Assembly (NCBI GenBank): GCA_965153355.1
Contig: OZ231126.1
Span: 53,258,001-53,322,000 of the forward strand
Origin: Flaccisagitta enflata
Taxonomy: Eukaryota; Chaetognatha; Sagittoidea; Aphragmophora
Direction: 5' to 3'
DNA: 64,000 bases
The stretch's first letter is position 1, and each line of letters begins with the position of its first letter. Of the stretch, positions 46,102 through 58,238 are shown one piece after another. Under the pieces are notes generated by a model. It worked only from the letters and a program-made list of their open reading frames with translations, was not told the origin of the DNA and ran no database searches. The translations under genes were made by a program, and so were the position numbers.

Positions 46102-46681
46102 TTGGGAAGCACTGTTTCTCTGTTCCATTAGTCCACATGATGAATATTGCTGCAGTTTGAAGCACAAATTGCGGCAGCGCTTCAACAAACGCTTGAATTA
46201 TCTGCATGGATTCCAAGTGTCGCATTTTCCAAACCGGAAGTGGCTTTAGAGCGAAGACAAAATGTTTATTCTTCTTTTTCTTCCATCTGCCTCGCCAATA
46301 CGTCGTAGACGCGTTGCTGAAAATCCAATCCACGAGATAATCCAGATGGAAGACGAGGCTGCCGAATCCGAGCACATGCAACAGGCAGGTGCAACATCGA
46401 CGAAAATTGGTCTTCCATAGTCTAGAATATTCTTCGGGTTGACGAATTATAGTTGACAATCCGTAGAAAGAAGCGACTGCGTTATGTACAAGGAGAGCGC
46501 CGAGCAAGAGAACGCCGAGAGCTTTCATGATGTCAACTGATGAAGTCAGATACGCTCTAGTCCAGAAGATATCCGTGCCAAAATCAAAAAGACTCAGCGG
46601 TATTGCCAAAGTTACAATTTTCAACGCGGGCAAAAACTCCTTGATCCGTTGAAAGCATTTTTGAGCGGAGCTGCAAGCCAT
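46102..46681 (-). CDS. XKR-like gene, exon 1: N-terminal part of XK-related membrane protein
   Basis: This exon encodes 193 residues and one base. XKR proteins are multi-pass plasma-membrane proteins. Some, such as XKR8, scramble phospholipids after caspase cleavage. The ATG at 46681 has a good context (ACCATGG). Residues 18-52 form the first helices, with FDFGTDIFWTRAYL resembling the family's DxxTD motif in helix 1. LGVLLLGALLVHNAVASFYG is the next helix. LLHVLGFGSLVFHLDYLVDW follows. LESMQIIQAFVEALPQFVLQ at 156-175 is the XKR signature, with ALPQ in place of the usual SAPQ. The exon ends CCCAA|GTATGG (donor 46101-46100), phase 1. A + GT restores Ser at the join with exon 2. The (GTTTTT)n just after the donor keeps the frame open and could mislead a gene caller. 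I do not assign a numbered XKR paralogue. Confidence 0.88.
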
Positions 46682-47131
46682 GGTAGATTTTCACTCCTCG
46701 ACTAGACTCTGGCAAAATTCAAAAGAAAATGTGTGTTTTTTTTTTTGTTTTTTTTTCCGTAGATCTTAATCGGCGTAACATACTAAGGCTTCGATTGTTA
46801 TCCGTAGAGATCTAGCCAAATGTATCTTACTTAAACCGAGGATAAATTTTCTATCCATTAAGAAGGAAAATAAGAAAGAAATTCGAAGGTATCCCACTTC
46901 TATTTGGGTCTGTTCGTCAGCCAGTGGGTCGGCTTATCTTTTGGTATGTACCAATAAAGGCAGCACTCGCCGAACGGAAAAATGTCGTAAATGGGAGTCT
47001 CTTTTTTTCAGTGCATATTCTTCTATGTGTTCATCACATAATTTCTGGTTGACTACGTACCTGACTATTTTTGTTATTCAATCTCTGTCTCTCTGTGTCT
47101 CTTTTTCCTCTTGGTCTTCCTTTGTCTTTGA
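46682..47131. other. Upstream flank of the XKR-like gene
   Basis: T-rich tract at 46737-46755, otherwise unique AT-rich sequence. No TATA box is certain. The promoter is probably here. Confidence 0.4.
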
Positions 47132-47601
<470 letters not shown>

Positions 47602-47847
47602 TTGCACTCAAGTAGAGTAAAATGCAAAAGCTAAAATTCAGGGTCAACTTGTGTAACATCTTGACTCTACTCTCCTGTTACATAGGGCCGCAAATTAGGA
47701 TCGATGAAAAATATTGATTCTGCATAAATGCGAAAAAATAAATAAAGATTAAAAAAAACATAACTTGAAAAATAATGCTCATACAGACCTGTGGTTGACA
47801 CCAGTTGAAAGAGAAAAGTTAGCTCTTTCCTAACTGTGAATATGAAA

Positions 47848-47972
47848 CAAGGCCGGATACACGGCAATCCAGTCGCGGATGGTTGGGCAGGAGCAGTAAC
47901 ACAAAAACCGCTCAGAATTCAAAAATGTGACAGATGGATGGACCGACCGATCTACCGACCGACCGACACGGC
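47848..47972 (-). mobile_element. CAAGGCC superfamily, subfamily C, hairpin deleted
   Basis: CAAGGCCGGATACACGGC, CAGTCGCGGATGGTTGGGCA, AACCGCTCAGAATTCAAAAA, GATGGACCGACCG, CGACACGGC then AAAAATG. The AAGGTGTAGAG and hairpin modules are missing. Confidence 0.75.
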
Positions 47973-48089
47973 TAAAAATGTGTCAACCCAAGCGGAAATG
48001 GCTCAACTTCCCAAAGAGCCTTAAATTGAAAGTGGAAAACCCAATTTCTCCCCACCGTTTCAAAAAGTCAAAATACGTAATTCGACTTT

Positions 48090-48310
48090 TTAGTCGCATA
48101 TACGTGACTCTGCTCTCTGCTCTCTCTGTCTTATGGTGACGCTTTGCTTTCTTCCGCGGTTTCATGTCATTTTAAGTCATTTTAAGCCATTTTAAGTTTT
48201 TAAAGTCATGCTAAGTCATTTTTTTTATTATCTAAAATTTTGTCTTTTAGTTTTTGACTTTAGGTCTTATGGTCTTAACAAATGCACGCAACTGTAAGGT
48301 GTTGGCCTTG
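48090..48310 (+). mobile_element. CAAGGCC superfamily with GTCATTTTAAG core
   Basis: TTAGTCGCATATACGTGACTC, CATTTTAAGTCATTTTAAG repeats, AAATGCACGCAACTGTAAGG, GTTGGCCTTG. The CCGTCCGTC tract is reduced. Confidence 0.65.
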
Positions 48311-48394
48311 ATTCCAATAAAGACACGTTTGGAAAATCATGAAGATAAGAGATGGATGTGCAAGTTTATTTCATCAGTCCATCAAATCAAAGGT

Positions 48395-49075
48395 GCCCCT
48401 GCCCAACCGCGGCAATTTCCCCCTTTCAACCGCGGCAATTGCCCCTACCCAACAGCAACAATTGCCCCTCCCCGACTGTGGCGATTGCCCTTGCCCAAGC
48501 GCGGCAATTGCCCCTGCCTAACCGCTGCAATTGCACCTACCCAACAGCAAAAATTACCCCTCCCCAACCGTAGTGATTGCCCCTGCTCAAGGGCGACAAT
48601 GGTCGCTGCTGACCCGTGGCCCCAGCCCAACCGCAAAAATTGCCCCTGCCCAACCGTGGTAATTGCCCCCTCTCCACCGCTGCAATTGCCCCTCCCATCC
48701 GCGGCAATTTTCCCTATGTGACTGGCAATTGCCCCTGCCTAACCCGCTGCAATTGCCCTTACCCAACAGTTACAATATGCTTTTCCCAACCACGGCAATT
48801 GCCCCTCCCTGACCGCGGCAATTGCCCCTACCCAACCGTGGCAATCGCCCTCGCCTTAGCCCCTGCACCTGCTCAAATCTGACCAACCACAGCAATTGGT
48901 CTGTCATGTATACAAACACGTCCGTCTATCAGTCTGTTAATACGTCAGTCCGCCCGTGGTAATCAAGTGTCCATGCCCTAGCCCCTGCACCTGCTCAACC
49001 CTGCCCAACCATGGCAATTGCCCCTGCCTTAGCCCCTGCACCTGCTCAACCCTGCCCAACCGCAGCAATTGGTCT
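48395..49075. repeat. VNTR of ~24-bp units related to element ends
   Basis: About 25 units of CCCCTGCCCAACCGCGGCAA with variants. The unit resembles the CTGCCCACCCGTCCGCAACT module near the end of subfamily A and C elements. A subfamily C element follows at 49121. Confidence 0.85.
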
Positions 49076-49120
49076 GTCATGTATACAAACACACTTTAAA
49101 TACAACGAGATAAAAGAAAA

Positions 49121-49282
49121 CAAGGCCGGATACAAGGCAATCCAGTTGCGGACGGTTGGGCAGAAGCAGTAATGCGAAAACCGCTCGGAATTCAAAAATG
49201 TGACGGACGGACCGACGGTCCGACCTACCGACCGACCTACCGACCGACACGGCAAGGTTTAGAGTCGCGTGTCCGCGACTAA
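49121..49282 (-). mobile_element. CAAGGCC superfamily, subfamily C, complete
   Basis: CAAGGCCGGATACAAGGC, AGTTGCGGACGGTTGGGCAG, AACCGCTCGGAATTCAAAAA, a GACGGACCGACGG tract, CGACACGGCAAGGTTTAGAG, hairpin AGTCGCGTGTCCGCGACT plus AA, between A-runs. Confidence 0.88.
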
Positions 49283-49408
49283 AAAGAATGGACGTCCACT
49301 ACATTTGCATTTGTCTGTACGTGCATCGAATATCTGGCCCTTTCAATCAATTCATGAAAACTAAAAGATTACGTATTAAGTCTTTTTTTAAGTCGGTAGG
49401 ATAAAAAA

Positions 49409-49810
49409 CAAGCCCAACAGGCCAACAGTCGCGTGCTAAGTTACACAAAACTACACAACTTCATACTACACACAACTACATAACTTCATACTACAAACTT
49501 AACATACTACATACTTACTACATACTTACATACTACATACTTACTTACATACTTACATACTTACATACTTACATACATTATTACATACTTACCTAATTAC
49601 ATACTTACATAATTACACACTTACATACATACATACTTACATATTTACTTACATGCTTACATACATACTACATACATACTACATACTTACATACTTACAT
49701 ACATACTTACTTACTTACATACTTACTTACTTACATACTTACATACTTACATACTTACATACTTACTTACATACTTACATACTTACTTACATACTTACAT
49801 ACATACTTAC

Positions 49811-49858
<48 letters not shown>

Positions 49859-50648
49859 TACATACTTACTTACATACATACATACTTATATACTTACATA
49901 CTTACTTACATATTTACATACTTACTTACATACTTACTTACATACTTACTTACATACTTACATACTTACTTACTTACTTATACTTACATACTTACCTACA
50001 TGCTCACATACTTACACACTTACCTACTTACATACTTACATACATACTTACTTACATACTTACATACTTACATACTTACTTACCTCCATACTCACATACT
50101 TACATACTTACATACTTACATACTTACATACTTACTTACATACTTACATACTTACATACTTACATACTTACTTACATACTTACATACTTACATACCTACA
50201 TACTTACTTACATACTTACTTACATACATACTCACATACTTACATACTTACCTACTTACATACTTACATACTGACTTACATACTTACCTACACACTTACA
50301 TACTTACCTACACACTTCTTTTCTATTCATACAAAGTTTTAAAGATTAAAAAAAAAGAATCGAAAATGTACCTAAAAATACCCAAAAATACCCAAAAGTA
50401 CCCAAAAGTAACCGAAAGTAACCAAAAGTAACTGAAAATAATCAAAAATTCCTAATAGTAACCAAAAATATCTGAAAGTACCCTAAAGTACCTGAAGTAC
50501 CTAGAATGACCTAAGTCCTTAAAGTACCCTAAAGTACCCTAAAGTACCCTGAAATACCCTAGAGTACCTTAAACTACCTTAAAAAACCTTAAAAAGTCAA
50601 AATTTTAAAAATGTGACCTACCAACCGACCTACCGACCGACCAACCTA
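49409..50648 (-). mobile_element. CAAGGCC superfamily element with giant (TACATACT)n core
   Basis: CAAGCCCAACAGGCCAACAG plus TCGCGTGC opens it. Then about 900 bp of TACATACTTA repeats (49440-50325), a second core of CCCAAAAGTAACC/CCCTAAAGTACC units (50370-50590) and a GACCTACCGACCGACC tract. The terminal hairpin is missing. Open frames (Thr/Tyr/Leu/His) are artefacts. Confidence 0.7.
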
Positions 50649-50704
50649 ATGAGGAATCATCTTGTGTTATGCAGTAAGTAGACAAATGGAGGATAGTGAG
50701 AAAA

Positions 50705-51079
50705 CAAGGCCAACACCTATAAGTCGCGTGCAAGACTTAATGACTTAGAATGACTTAGAATGCATTAGAATGCATTAGAATGACTTTGAATGACTTAGAA
50801 TGACATAAAATGACATATAATGACTTAAAATGACAAAAAAGGACTTAGAATGACAAAATGACCTAACGACCAAAAATGACTTAGAATGACTCAAAATAAA
50901 TCAAAATGACTTAAAATGACTTAGAATGACTTAGAATGCCTTAAAATTACTTGGAATGACTAAAAATGACTTAAAGAAATAAAAGTGATAAAAAAAAGTA
51001 AAGTGTGACCGACCGACCAACCGACCAACCGACCGACCGACGGACAAAGCGGGTTGTAGAGTCGCGTGCACGCGACTAA
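50705..51079 (-). mobile_element. CAAGGCC superfamily with AGAATGACTT core, complete
   Basis: CAAGGCCAACACCTATAAGT plus CGCGTGCA, about 22 units of AGAATGACTT, AAAGTGTGACCGACCGACC, AAGCGGGTTGTAGAG, hairpin AGTCGCGTGCACGCGACT plus AA. It is the inverse of 51911-52232. Confidence 0.88.

Positions 51080-51088
<9 letters not shown>

Positions 51089-51170
<82 letters not shown>
51089..51170. repeat. (GA)n microsatellite next to an element end
   Basis: It follows the terminal A-run of 50705-51079 directly. Confidence 0.97.
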
Positions 51171-51176
<6 letters not shown>

Positions 51177-51239
51177 AAATCAATATCGCTTCTGCGAACA
51201 AATTGAACAAATGAAAGAATAAGAATTTTGAGCATACGG

Positions 51240-51326
51240 CTCCTGCCCAGATGCCCTGGTGACCCTCTCTAGCACTGCTCCTGCCCACCCGCACGCGGCT
51301 AGGGTAGCCGAGTATCCGGCCTTGTT
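51240..51326 (+). mobile_element. CAAGGCC superfamily, subfamily B end
   Basis: CTCCTGCCCACCCGCACGCG, GCTAGGGTAGCCGAGTATCC, GGCCTTG. The hairpin half is absent, perhaps separated by the GA array. Confidence 0.65.
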
Positions 51327-51327
51327 G

Positions 51328-51760
51328 TACACTTTTTTTTTATAAGAGACCAGTTTATAAGAGACATGAGCCTGAGATTTGCCAAAATTTTAAGAACAAA
51401 AAAAGAACATGCCCAGGCTGAGATTCATTTTTGGCCATTTTCGAAAACAATTTTACTCAAGTTTTTTATCTAAAAAATAAATTTAATTCAAATTTTCGGA
51501 AATATAGGTTGTTTATCTTTAAAAATAACTTCTTTTCTTAGTTTGCCTATGAAATCATGCATTACATAAAATAATATATAACAATTATGAAGTTTAAGAT
51601 ACAACTGCTCTAAATAAGGTATTTTTGTACAATTTAGACATTTATGAATATCGAACAAATTAAGAACACTTTAAGAGAATTTCAAGTTGAAAACAGTCAA
51701 AAATTTAAGAACACCCAGGCTGAGTTCAAAAAAGCTGTCTTTTATATAAAAAAAAGTGTA
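51328..51760. mobile_element. TIR element, TACACTTTTTTTTATAAGAG family, intact
   Basis: TACACTTTTTTTTTATAAGA at the left and TATATAAAAAAAAGTGTA at the right, with TA ends. Noncoding interior. It provides the uninterrupted reference for 36874-37498. Confidence 0.8.
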
Positions 51761-51910
51761 TTACATTTTTCTCTTTTCAAATGTGGGATTTCCGTCGTTT
51801 GAAACAATATTAAAATCCTGAAGCTTTAGGTGATCATAACATAAGCTAGTTATCCTAAACCAGCATTTTTATTGACCCAAAGATTGAATCTGTCAAGGTA
51901 GGATTACTTT

Positions 51911-52232
51911 TTAGTCGCGTGCACGCGACTCTACAACCCGCTTTGTCGGTCCATCCGTCCGTCCGTCCGTCCGTCTGTCACACTTTACTTTTTTGTAATA
52001 TAACATCAACTCTAAAGTCATTTTAAGTCATTTAAAGTCATTAATAGTTATTCTGAGTCATTTTGAGACATTCTAAGTCACTTTAAGTCATTTCAATTCA
52101 TTTTTGGTTATTTGGTTTTTAAGTCATTTTAAGTCCTTTTTGGTCATTTTAAGTCATTCTAAGTCATTGGAAGTCATTCCAAGTCATTCTAAGTCTTAAA
52201 GTCTCGCACGCGACTTATAGGTGTTGGCCTTG
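51911..52232 (+). mobile_element. CAAGGCC superfamily with GTCATTTTAAG core, complete
   Basis: TTAGTCGCGTGCACGCGACT, CTACAACCCGCTTTGTCGG, a CCGTCCGTCCGTCCG tract, CACACTTTACTTTTTTGTAA, about 18 GTCATTTTAA units, CTCGCACGCGACTTATAGGT, GTTGGCCTTG. Confidence 0.9.
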
Positions 52233-52800
52233 TTCGGTATTACGTGATAATGTGGGGTACTTTAAAGTACTATTGGTAAATTATGTTATGTAATATTGTG
52301 ATCATGTTATTATGTAAATATGTCATCATGTAAATATGGAATTCTAGGAAGTAGCATGAAGAAGTATGTATGTAGTATTAAGTTGTTGTGATTTAACAGT
52401 ATATCTATATTTTTCATAACATTGATAATGTAATTTATATATATAGTGGAACGCTGCAATAACAGACCCGCTTCGGGGTCTCACTGTACTTATAAGCCAA
52501 AAAGCCTTATAAGCCAAAAAGAAATGTTAGGACCTACTGTCAATCCTTTACAGCTTAAGCATCATACGAGTAGAATATAGATCCCTATACTTTACTTTAT
52601 CAATGGTATGACTTCTCCCGTACTTCCAAGTCTAGACGACATCTGCTGTTATCAAGATGAAAACGCGAGGCACGTACCGACGAAATCCAATAAGGCTCTG
52701 TCAACACAAAAGTTTGCATAGATGACTTTGAGCTCGAGATATTGGGTACAACTGCACGATCATCTGTGATCATCCGTTTTTAAGACTTTTTAAGCGGTTT
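52233..52800. other. Unannotated stretch with a mini-MITE
   Basis: AT-rich. The only feature is the 52443-52490 MITE derivative. Confidence 0.5.
52443..52490. mobile_element. Internally deleted pogo-like MITE 1
   Basis: TATAGTGGAACGCTGCAATA and CGGGGTCTCACTGTA are the two ends of MITE 1 with nearly all the interior missing, about 48 bp in all. Confidence 0.65.
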
Positions 52801-53032
52801 TTTAGTCACGTGCTATGTGATTCTATAAGCCACTTTTCGGTCCGTCGGTCCGTCCGTCACAAAGTCGTTTTAAAGGCATTTTATCGCGTTTTTATGTCTC
52901 TGAATAGTAGAGAGGAAACTTGAAGAAGTAAACAGAGGTCTTAAATATGTTTTTGAAAAAAAAATGTTTGTCTGTCTGTACCTGACTTTTTTTGAAAGTG
53001 CCGACGCACGCGACTTAGGTCTAATGACCTTG
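52801..53032 (+). mobile_element. CAAGGCC superfamily, subfamily F
   Basis: TTTAGTCACGTGCTATGTGA, TTCTATAAGCCACTTTTCGG, GTCCGTCGGTCCGTCC, GAAAGTGCCGACGCACGCGA, CTTAGGTCTAATGACCTTG. The opposite-strand copy is at 4736-5123. Confidence 0.75.
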
Positions 53033-53036
53033 TTAA

Positions 53037-53140
53037 ATTAGGGTTAGGGGTGGGTTTAGGGTTAGGGTTAGGATTGGGGATAGTTTTAGGGTTATGGTTA
53101 GGGACAGGGTTAGCTTTAGGGCTAAGGGTTGGCTGGGTTT
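53037..53140. repeat. Degenerate (TTAGGG)n array
   Basis: TTAGGGTTAGGGGTGGG and GGGTTAGGGTTAGGA blocks with many single-base changes. It lies directly beside the CCTTG end of the 52801-53032 element. Confidence 0.8.
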
Positions 53141-53286
53141 TATGTATTACGGCCCGAAGCTATTCAAATTAAATTCGCTCTGGCGGAGGATTCGGAAAGT
53201 AAAACAGGTCGCCCAAGGGCAATATGTGGTCAGCGATACCCATTGCCCTGCTTTGCATGATTGTGAATTTATGTGAGGGGTAGCAG

Positions 53287-53538
53287 GGCAGCGGCCCCAA
53301 AGGGGACGAAGTCCTGTAGAACACAGGGGGACTTTCGTTCGTCCTGCCTGAAAATGTTGAGGAGATGCCAGATTTCAAGCCTGAGAGGTTGGATTTTAGG
53401 CTTGAGAGGCCTGATTTGAAGCCTAAGAGGCCTGATGGGGGGGGGGGGACGGACGAACAAACGAACGGACGGATGGACGGACAAATGAAAGTCCCCCTGT
53501 GTTCTACAGGACTTCGTCCCCTTCGGGGCCGCTGCCCA
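53287..53538. mobile_element. Foldback element with ~55-bp arms
   Basis: GGGCAGCGGCCCCAAAGGGG at the left and CCCCTTCGGGGCCGCTGCCC at the right. The arms continue through ACGAAGTCCTGTAGAACACA and GGGGGACTTTC. The core carries 20-bp AGCCTGAGAGGCCTGATTT units and a GGACGGACG tract. The core unit is related to that of 458-741. Confidence 0.85.
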
Positions 53539-53628
53539 ACAAAATAATGCGGAGAATCATTCATTTTTTTCCAGATCTTGTTGGGAGATGGGGAAACAAA
53601 ACAATTGTTTACTGTCCTAACTGACTGT

Positions 53629-53690
53629 TTTAGATGCGTCCTTAGATCTCTGTAAGAGGGTGTATCCCTCTGTCTGAAGGTAGGTAGGTA
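53629..53690 (+). mobile_element. CAAGGCC superfamily, subfamily D fragment
   Basis: TTTTAGATGCGTCC, TAGATCTCTGTAAGAGGGTG, CCCTCTGTCTG, then GGTAGGTAGGTAG. Confidence 0.45.
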
Positions 53691-54689
53691 GAGCCTTCCA
53701 AATTGTAGAATATGACACAATGAAAATTATCGTGACGCTAGGAGCTAAAAAATCATGTTTTTACCAAAAACAAATAATTCACCTGATAGTACAGTCACTT
53801 GGGTAGTTTACAGAAAAAAATTGATGCAAAATCTCATCAAAAAAAAAAAAAAAGATTAGTGATTTTTCTTTAAAAAATGACTAATTTTATGAATTTTATT
53901 AATTGATATCAAAAATTTTATACATGGATACTAAAAAATATCTGATCATAGTGAAAATTGACATACAGGTGGTTTGGTGCTTCATTTATCTACCATGAAA
54001 ATTTCATAACTTTTCTTTAACAGGAAGTGCCTCATTCAAAACCCTAAACATTTCTGTTAAATCTGATATATGTGCACCGTAAATAACAAATTTGCATAAA
54101 AATTGAAAAATTGGAAATACCAAAACTTTCAGACTCTAGTAAATTACATTATTTCGGTCCTGATGTTTTCAAAAAATTCAAAATATTCATCCATGTTCAA
54201 GATTTGTTATTTAGGGGATGAGAAATATTTTTTTTCAAAAATTTCAAATTTCACAATTTGGAATAGAAAAACTCACAAAATTGATATTTTGAATCAACCG
54301 ATTGTTACAAAATTTGGAATGCTAAAAGTTTAGTGCTTCCTTTGACGACCATTCAAATTTCATGACTTTACTCCAATGGGAAATACCCCAAATGAATTTT
54401 TCAAAAAAGAATATCCTTTTTTTCAAAATTCAATTGTTAACTGACATTTTTTTAAAGGAATTTGATGAAGACATCCAAAATGCTAAAAATAATACAGCAA
54501 GAAGTTTTTTATCAGTGTCAGATAGATATGAACAGCCCTTCAAAAAAAATTTGACCATATGATACAAACTGTGTCAGCAATAATGCAGTTTAGATACCTC
54601 TTTAAAACAATTCTAACTCTTTTCTGAGATTTTGCTTGAAAATTCCACCATTTTAAGACCATGTCACTGAGCAAAGCATGCAATTGGAA
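53691..54689. other. Unannotated AT-rich stretch
   Basis: Intron 1 of the plus-strand gene by the exon model. No gene or clear repeat seen. Confidence 0.5.
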
Positions 54690-55350
54690 GACTGATTCTT
54701 AGCTTGTACTGAAATGACAATTAACAATAAAATCAGAATTCTACGAGTAGTTCTTGTTGTGGGGCTGTCTTGGGCTCCCAATGACATTAATTTTGGTTTG
54801 AAAAATTTGCATCTTGTTGGCCGCGCCTTACCTTGAACTTTCCTATAGCCCATAGGAAACCAAAAAATTCATATTACTAAAATCCCTTTTTTGACTGCAT
54901 ATTTGAAATCTGCATGAAAAACTGACAACAGAATGTGCTTTTCTTTTTTCAAAATTCCTTCGGGATCATAGTCAAAATTCATCTTGAAGATACAAAAAAG
55001 GTAAGTTTGGCGATTTTACAAATAAATAAAAGAGAAAGGCAAGTTTTGCAAACTTTGACACTAATTTTTAGCACCTTCTAGATGGAATTTTGAAAAAAGG
55101 AAAGCACTTTCAACAAACAGTTTTTTCTGCAGATTTCGAATCTGCAGTCAAAACAGAGATTTAAGCACTTTGAAATTTTTGGTTTCCCATAGAGATAGGT
55201 TTAACCAAAGGTAAGGCGCGGAAAGCTTAATGTAGGATTTGAGTGGCAAAATATATCTCAACAGGAGCCCAAGACAGCCCCACAGCATCAACTGCTCGTA
55301 GAATGCCAAATTTATTGTTTTTTGTCATTTTGGTACAAGCTACTGATTCT
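54690..55350. mobile_element. Diverged foldback element
   Basis: GGGGCTGTCTTGGGCTCC (54761) pairs with GGAGCCCAAGACAGCCCC (55265). AAGTAAGGCGCGG-type and TCCTATAGCCCATAGGAAAC/GTTTCCCATAGAGATAGG passages also match in inverted orientation. The arms are about 160 bp with visible divergence. Confidence 0.7.
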
Positions 55351-55632
55351 TTAAGATAGTATGAATGGGCTCATATTAGACATGTCAAAACAGATTTTTG
55401 GTCAAGAATGGATAATTTCATGTAAAGAAATGGTGCAAAAAAGTGATGGAACAAGGGTGTCAAGATATGGTTCATGATGTCACTATGTCATATTTTCTTA
55501 AAAATATCATTTGTCTGGGAGGGTTCACTTTCATAAATTGCCTTTTGCCAGTGTCTTATTATCTTCATGAAAGAAGATGTTCATATTTCAGTGATCTTAG
55601 TTAATCATTTTTATATCTCATATTCATATCAA

Positions 55633-55836
<204 letters not shown>

Positions 55837-56001
55837 TCCGCTAAATTCTCTCAAATTAGTAATCAGCGTCACGAACCAACGGACAGACGGACGCATGCAT
55901 GGATGAACGGACGGCCAGACGGAAGGACGGACAAAGCCTCCTATAACGAACACATCCTAAAGACCGTAGGTCTTCATCATGCGTTACTCTTCTAACCTCA
56001 G

Positions 56002-56386
56002 TTTATCATCCAATTCTCTCGCCACCGACTTCCAATCCTTTGTCGAGCGCTGCAGCAAACGCAGCAACCACCTCATATACACTTACCCATTGTGCTGATT
56101 CCATCGGTCCTCCCGCTTTAACAACAGCGACATCGGCTTCTGCTTATACTGCATCATCTTGCACTGCATCTGCTCCTCATGCCGCGGAGTCTCCTCTCCC
56201 TCGTGCGTTGAATCATAGAAAATCCATTGACGCTTCTCGGGCAACAACTGGTTGGTTTCCCAGTCGGAGACCTTTGCCCCCGCCTCCTTCTTCACTCTCA
56301 CAGCATCGTCCATTCTCAACTACCAATCAAGAAGAGTATCCGAAGCCAACAAGCTATTTTGGCGGAAACTACAACAACAACGACAA

Positions 56387-56418
<32 letters not shown>

Positions 56419-56431
56419 GCAACAACAACAA

Positions 56432-56513
<82 letters not shown>

Positions 56514-56587
56514 AAAGACAAGCAAACAAGGCTGCATTGCGATGCTTGCTATATGAAAAATGCAGATTTGACAAGCACAAATCGCAG
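56002..56587 (+). CDS. Exon 2 of the six-exon gene: Ser/Ala/Thr-rich, then poly-Asn
   Basis: The acceptor is ACTCTTCTAACCTCAG (ending 56001). It is entered in phase 1, matching exon 1. It encodes YHPILSPPTSNPLSSAAANA, a Thr/Ser/Ala region with HC and SC pairs, GWFPSRRPLPPPPSSLSQHR, EEYPKPTSYFGGNYNNN, about 45 mostly Asn residues (56392-56512), then RLHCDACYMKNADLTSTNR. It leaves in phase 2 at CGCAG|GTTATT (donor 56588-56589), a weak but phase-correct donor. CDACYMK could be part of a metal site but is too short to call. Without splicing the frame stops at 56597. Confidence 0.65.
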
Positions 56588-56691
56588 GTTATTATAACAA
56601 GACTGAGTCGTCATAGATCGATTGTTTGAATGATTGATTGATTGATAGAATATGGATGCATGTATCCATAGATGATGGACAGATTCTGTTT

Positions 56692-56909
56692 TTAGTTGCG
56701 GACACGCAACTCTATAAGAGGCTTTGTCCGTCCGTCGGTCGGTCCGTCGGTCCGTCGGTCGGTCCGTCTGTGGACACGAGTCGAAAAGTGCGAAAATGAT
56801 CTTTTTAGATGTATTTTTTTTTGTGTATGTGAGAGGGGCACGGGGTATGGATGGGGGTGGGATGCCCCTGCCCACCTGTCCGCAACTGATGGCTGTGTAT
56901 CCGGCCTTG
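56692..56909 (+). mobile_element. CAAGGCC superfamily, subfamily A, complete
   Basis: TTAGTTGCGGACACGCAACT, CTATAAGAGGCTTTGTCC, GTCGGTCGGTCCGTCGGTCC, ACGAGTCGAAAAGTGCGAAA, CACCTGTCCGCAACTGATGG, TGTATCCGGCCTTG between T-runs. It lies inside the 443-bp intron 2 of the plus-strand gene, making up half of it. Confidence 0.9.
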
Positions 56910-57030
56910 TTTTTTAAGCTCTGCGATTATAGTCATGTCAAAAACCAAGCAAGCAGCGGTCATGCAAAAGACGCTGTCAAATACAGTTGATGACAAAATC
57001 ATTTCAAAAGCATAACACTTTTTATCACAG

Positions 57031-58238
<1,208 letters not shown>

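Noticed and set aside
49653-50342. 229-codon Thr/Tyr/Leu/His open frame
   Set aside because: It is the (TACATACT)n core of a repeat element; a parallel open frame exists in another phase.
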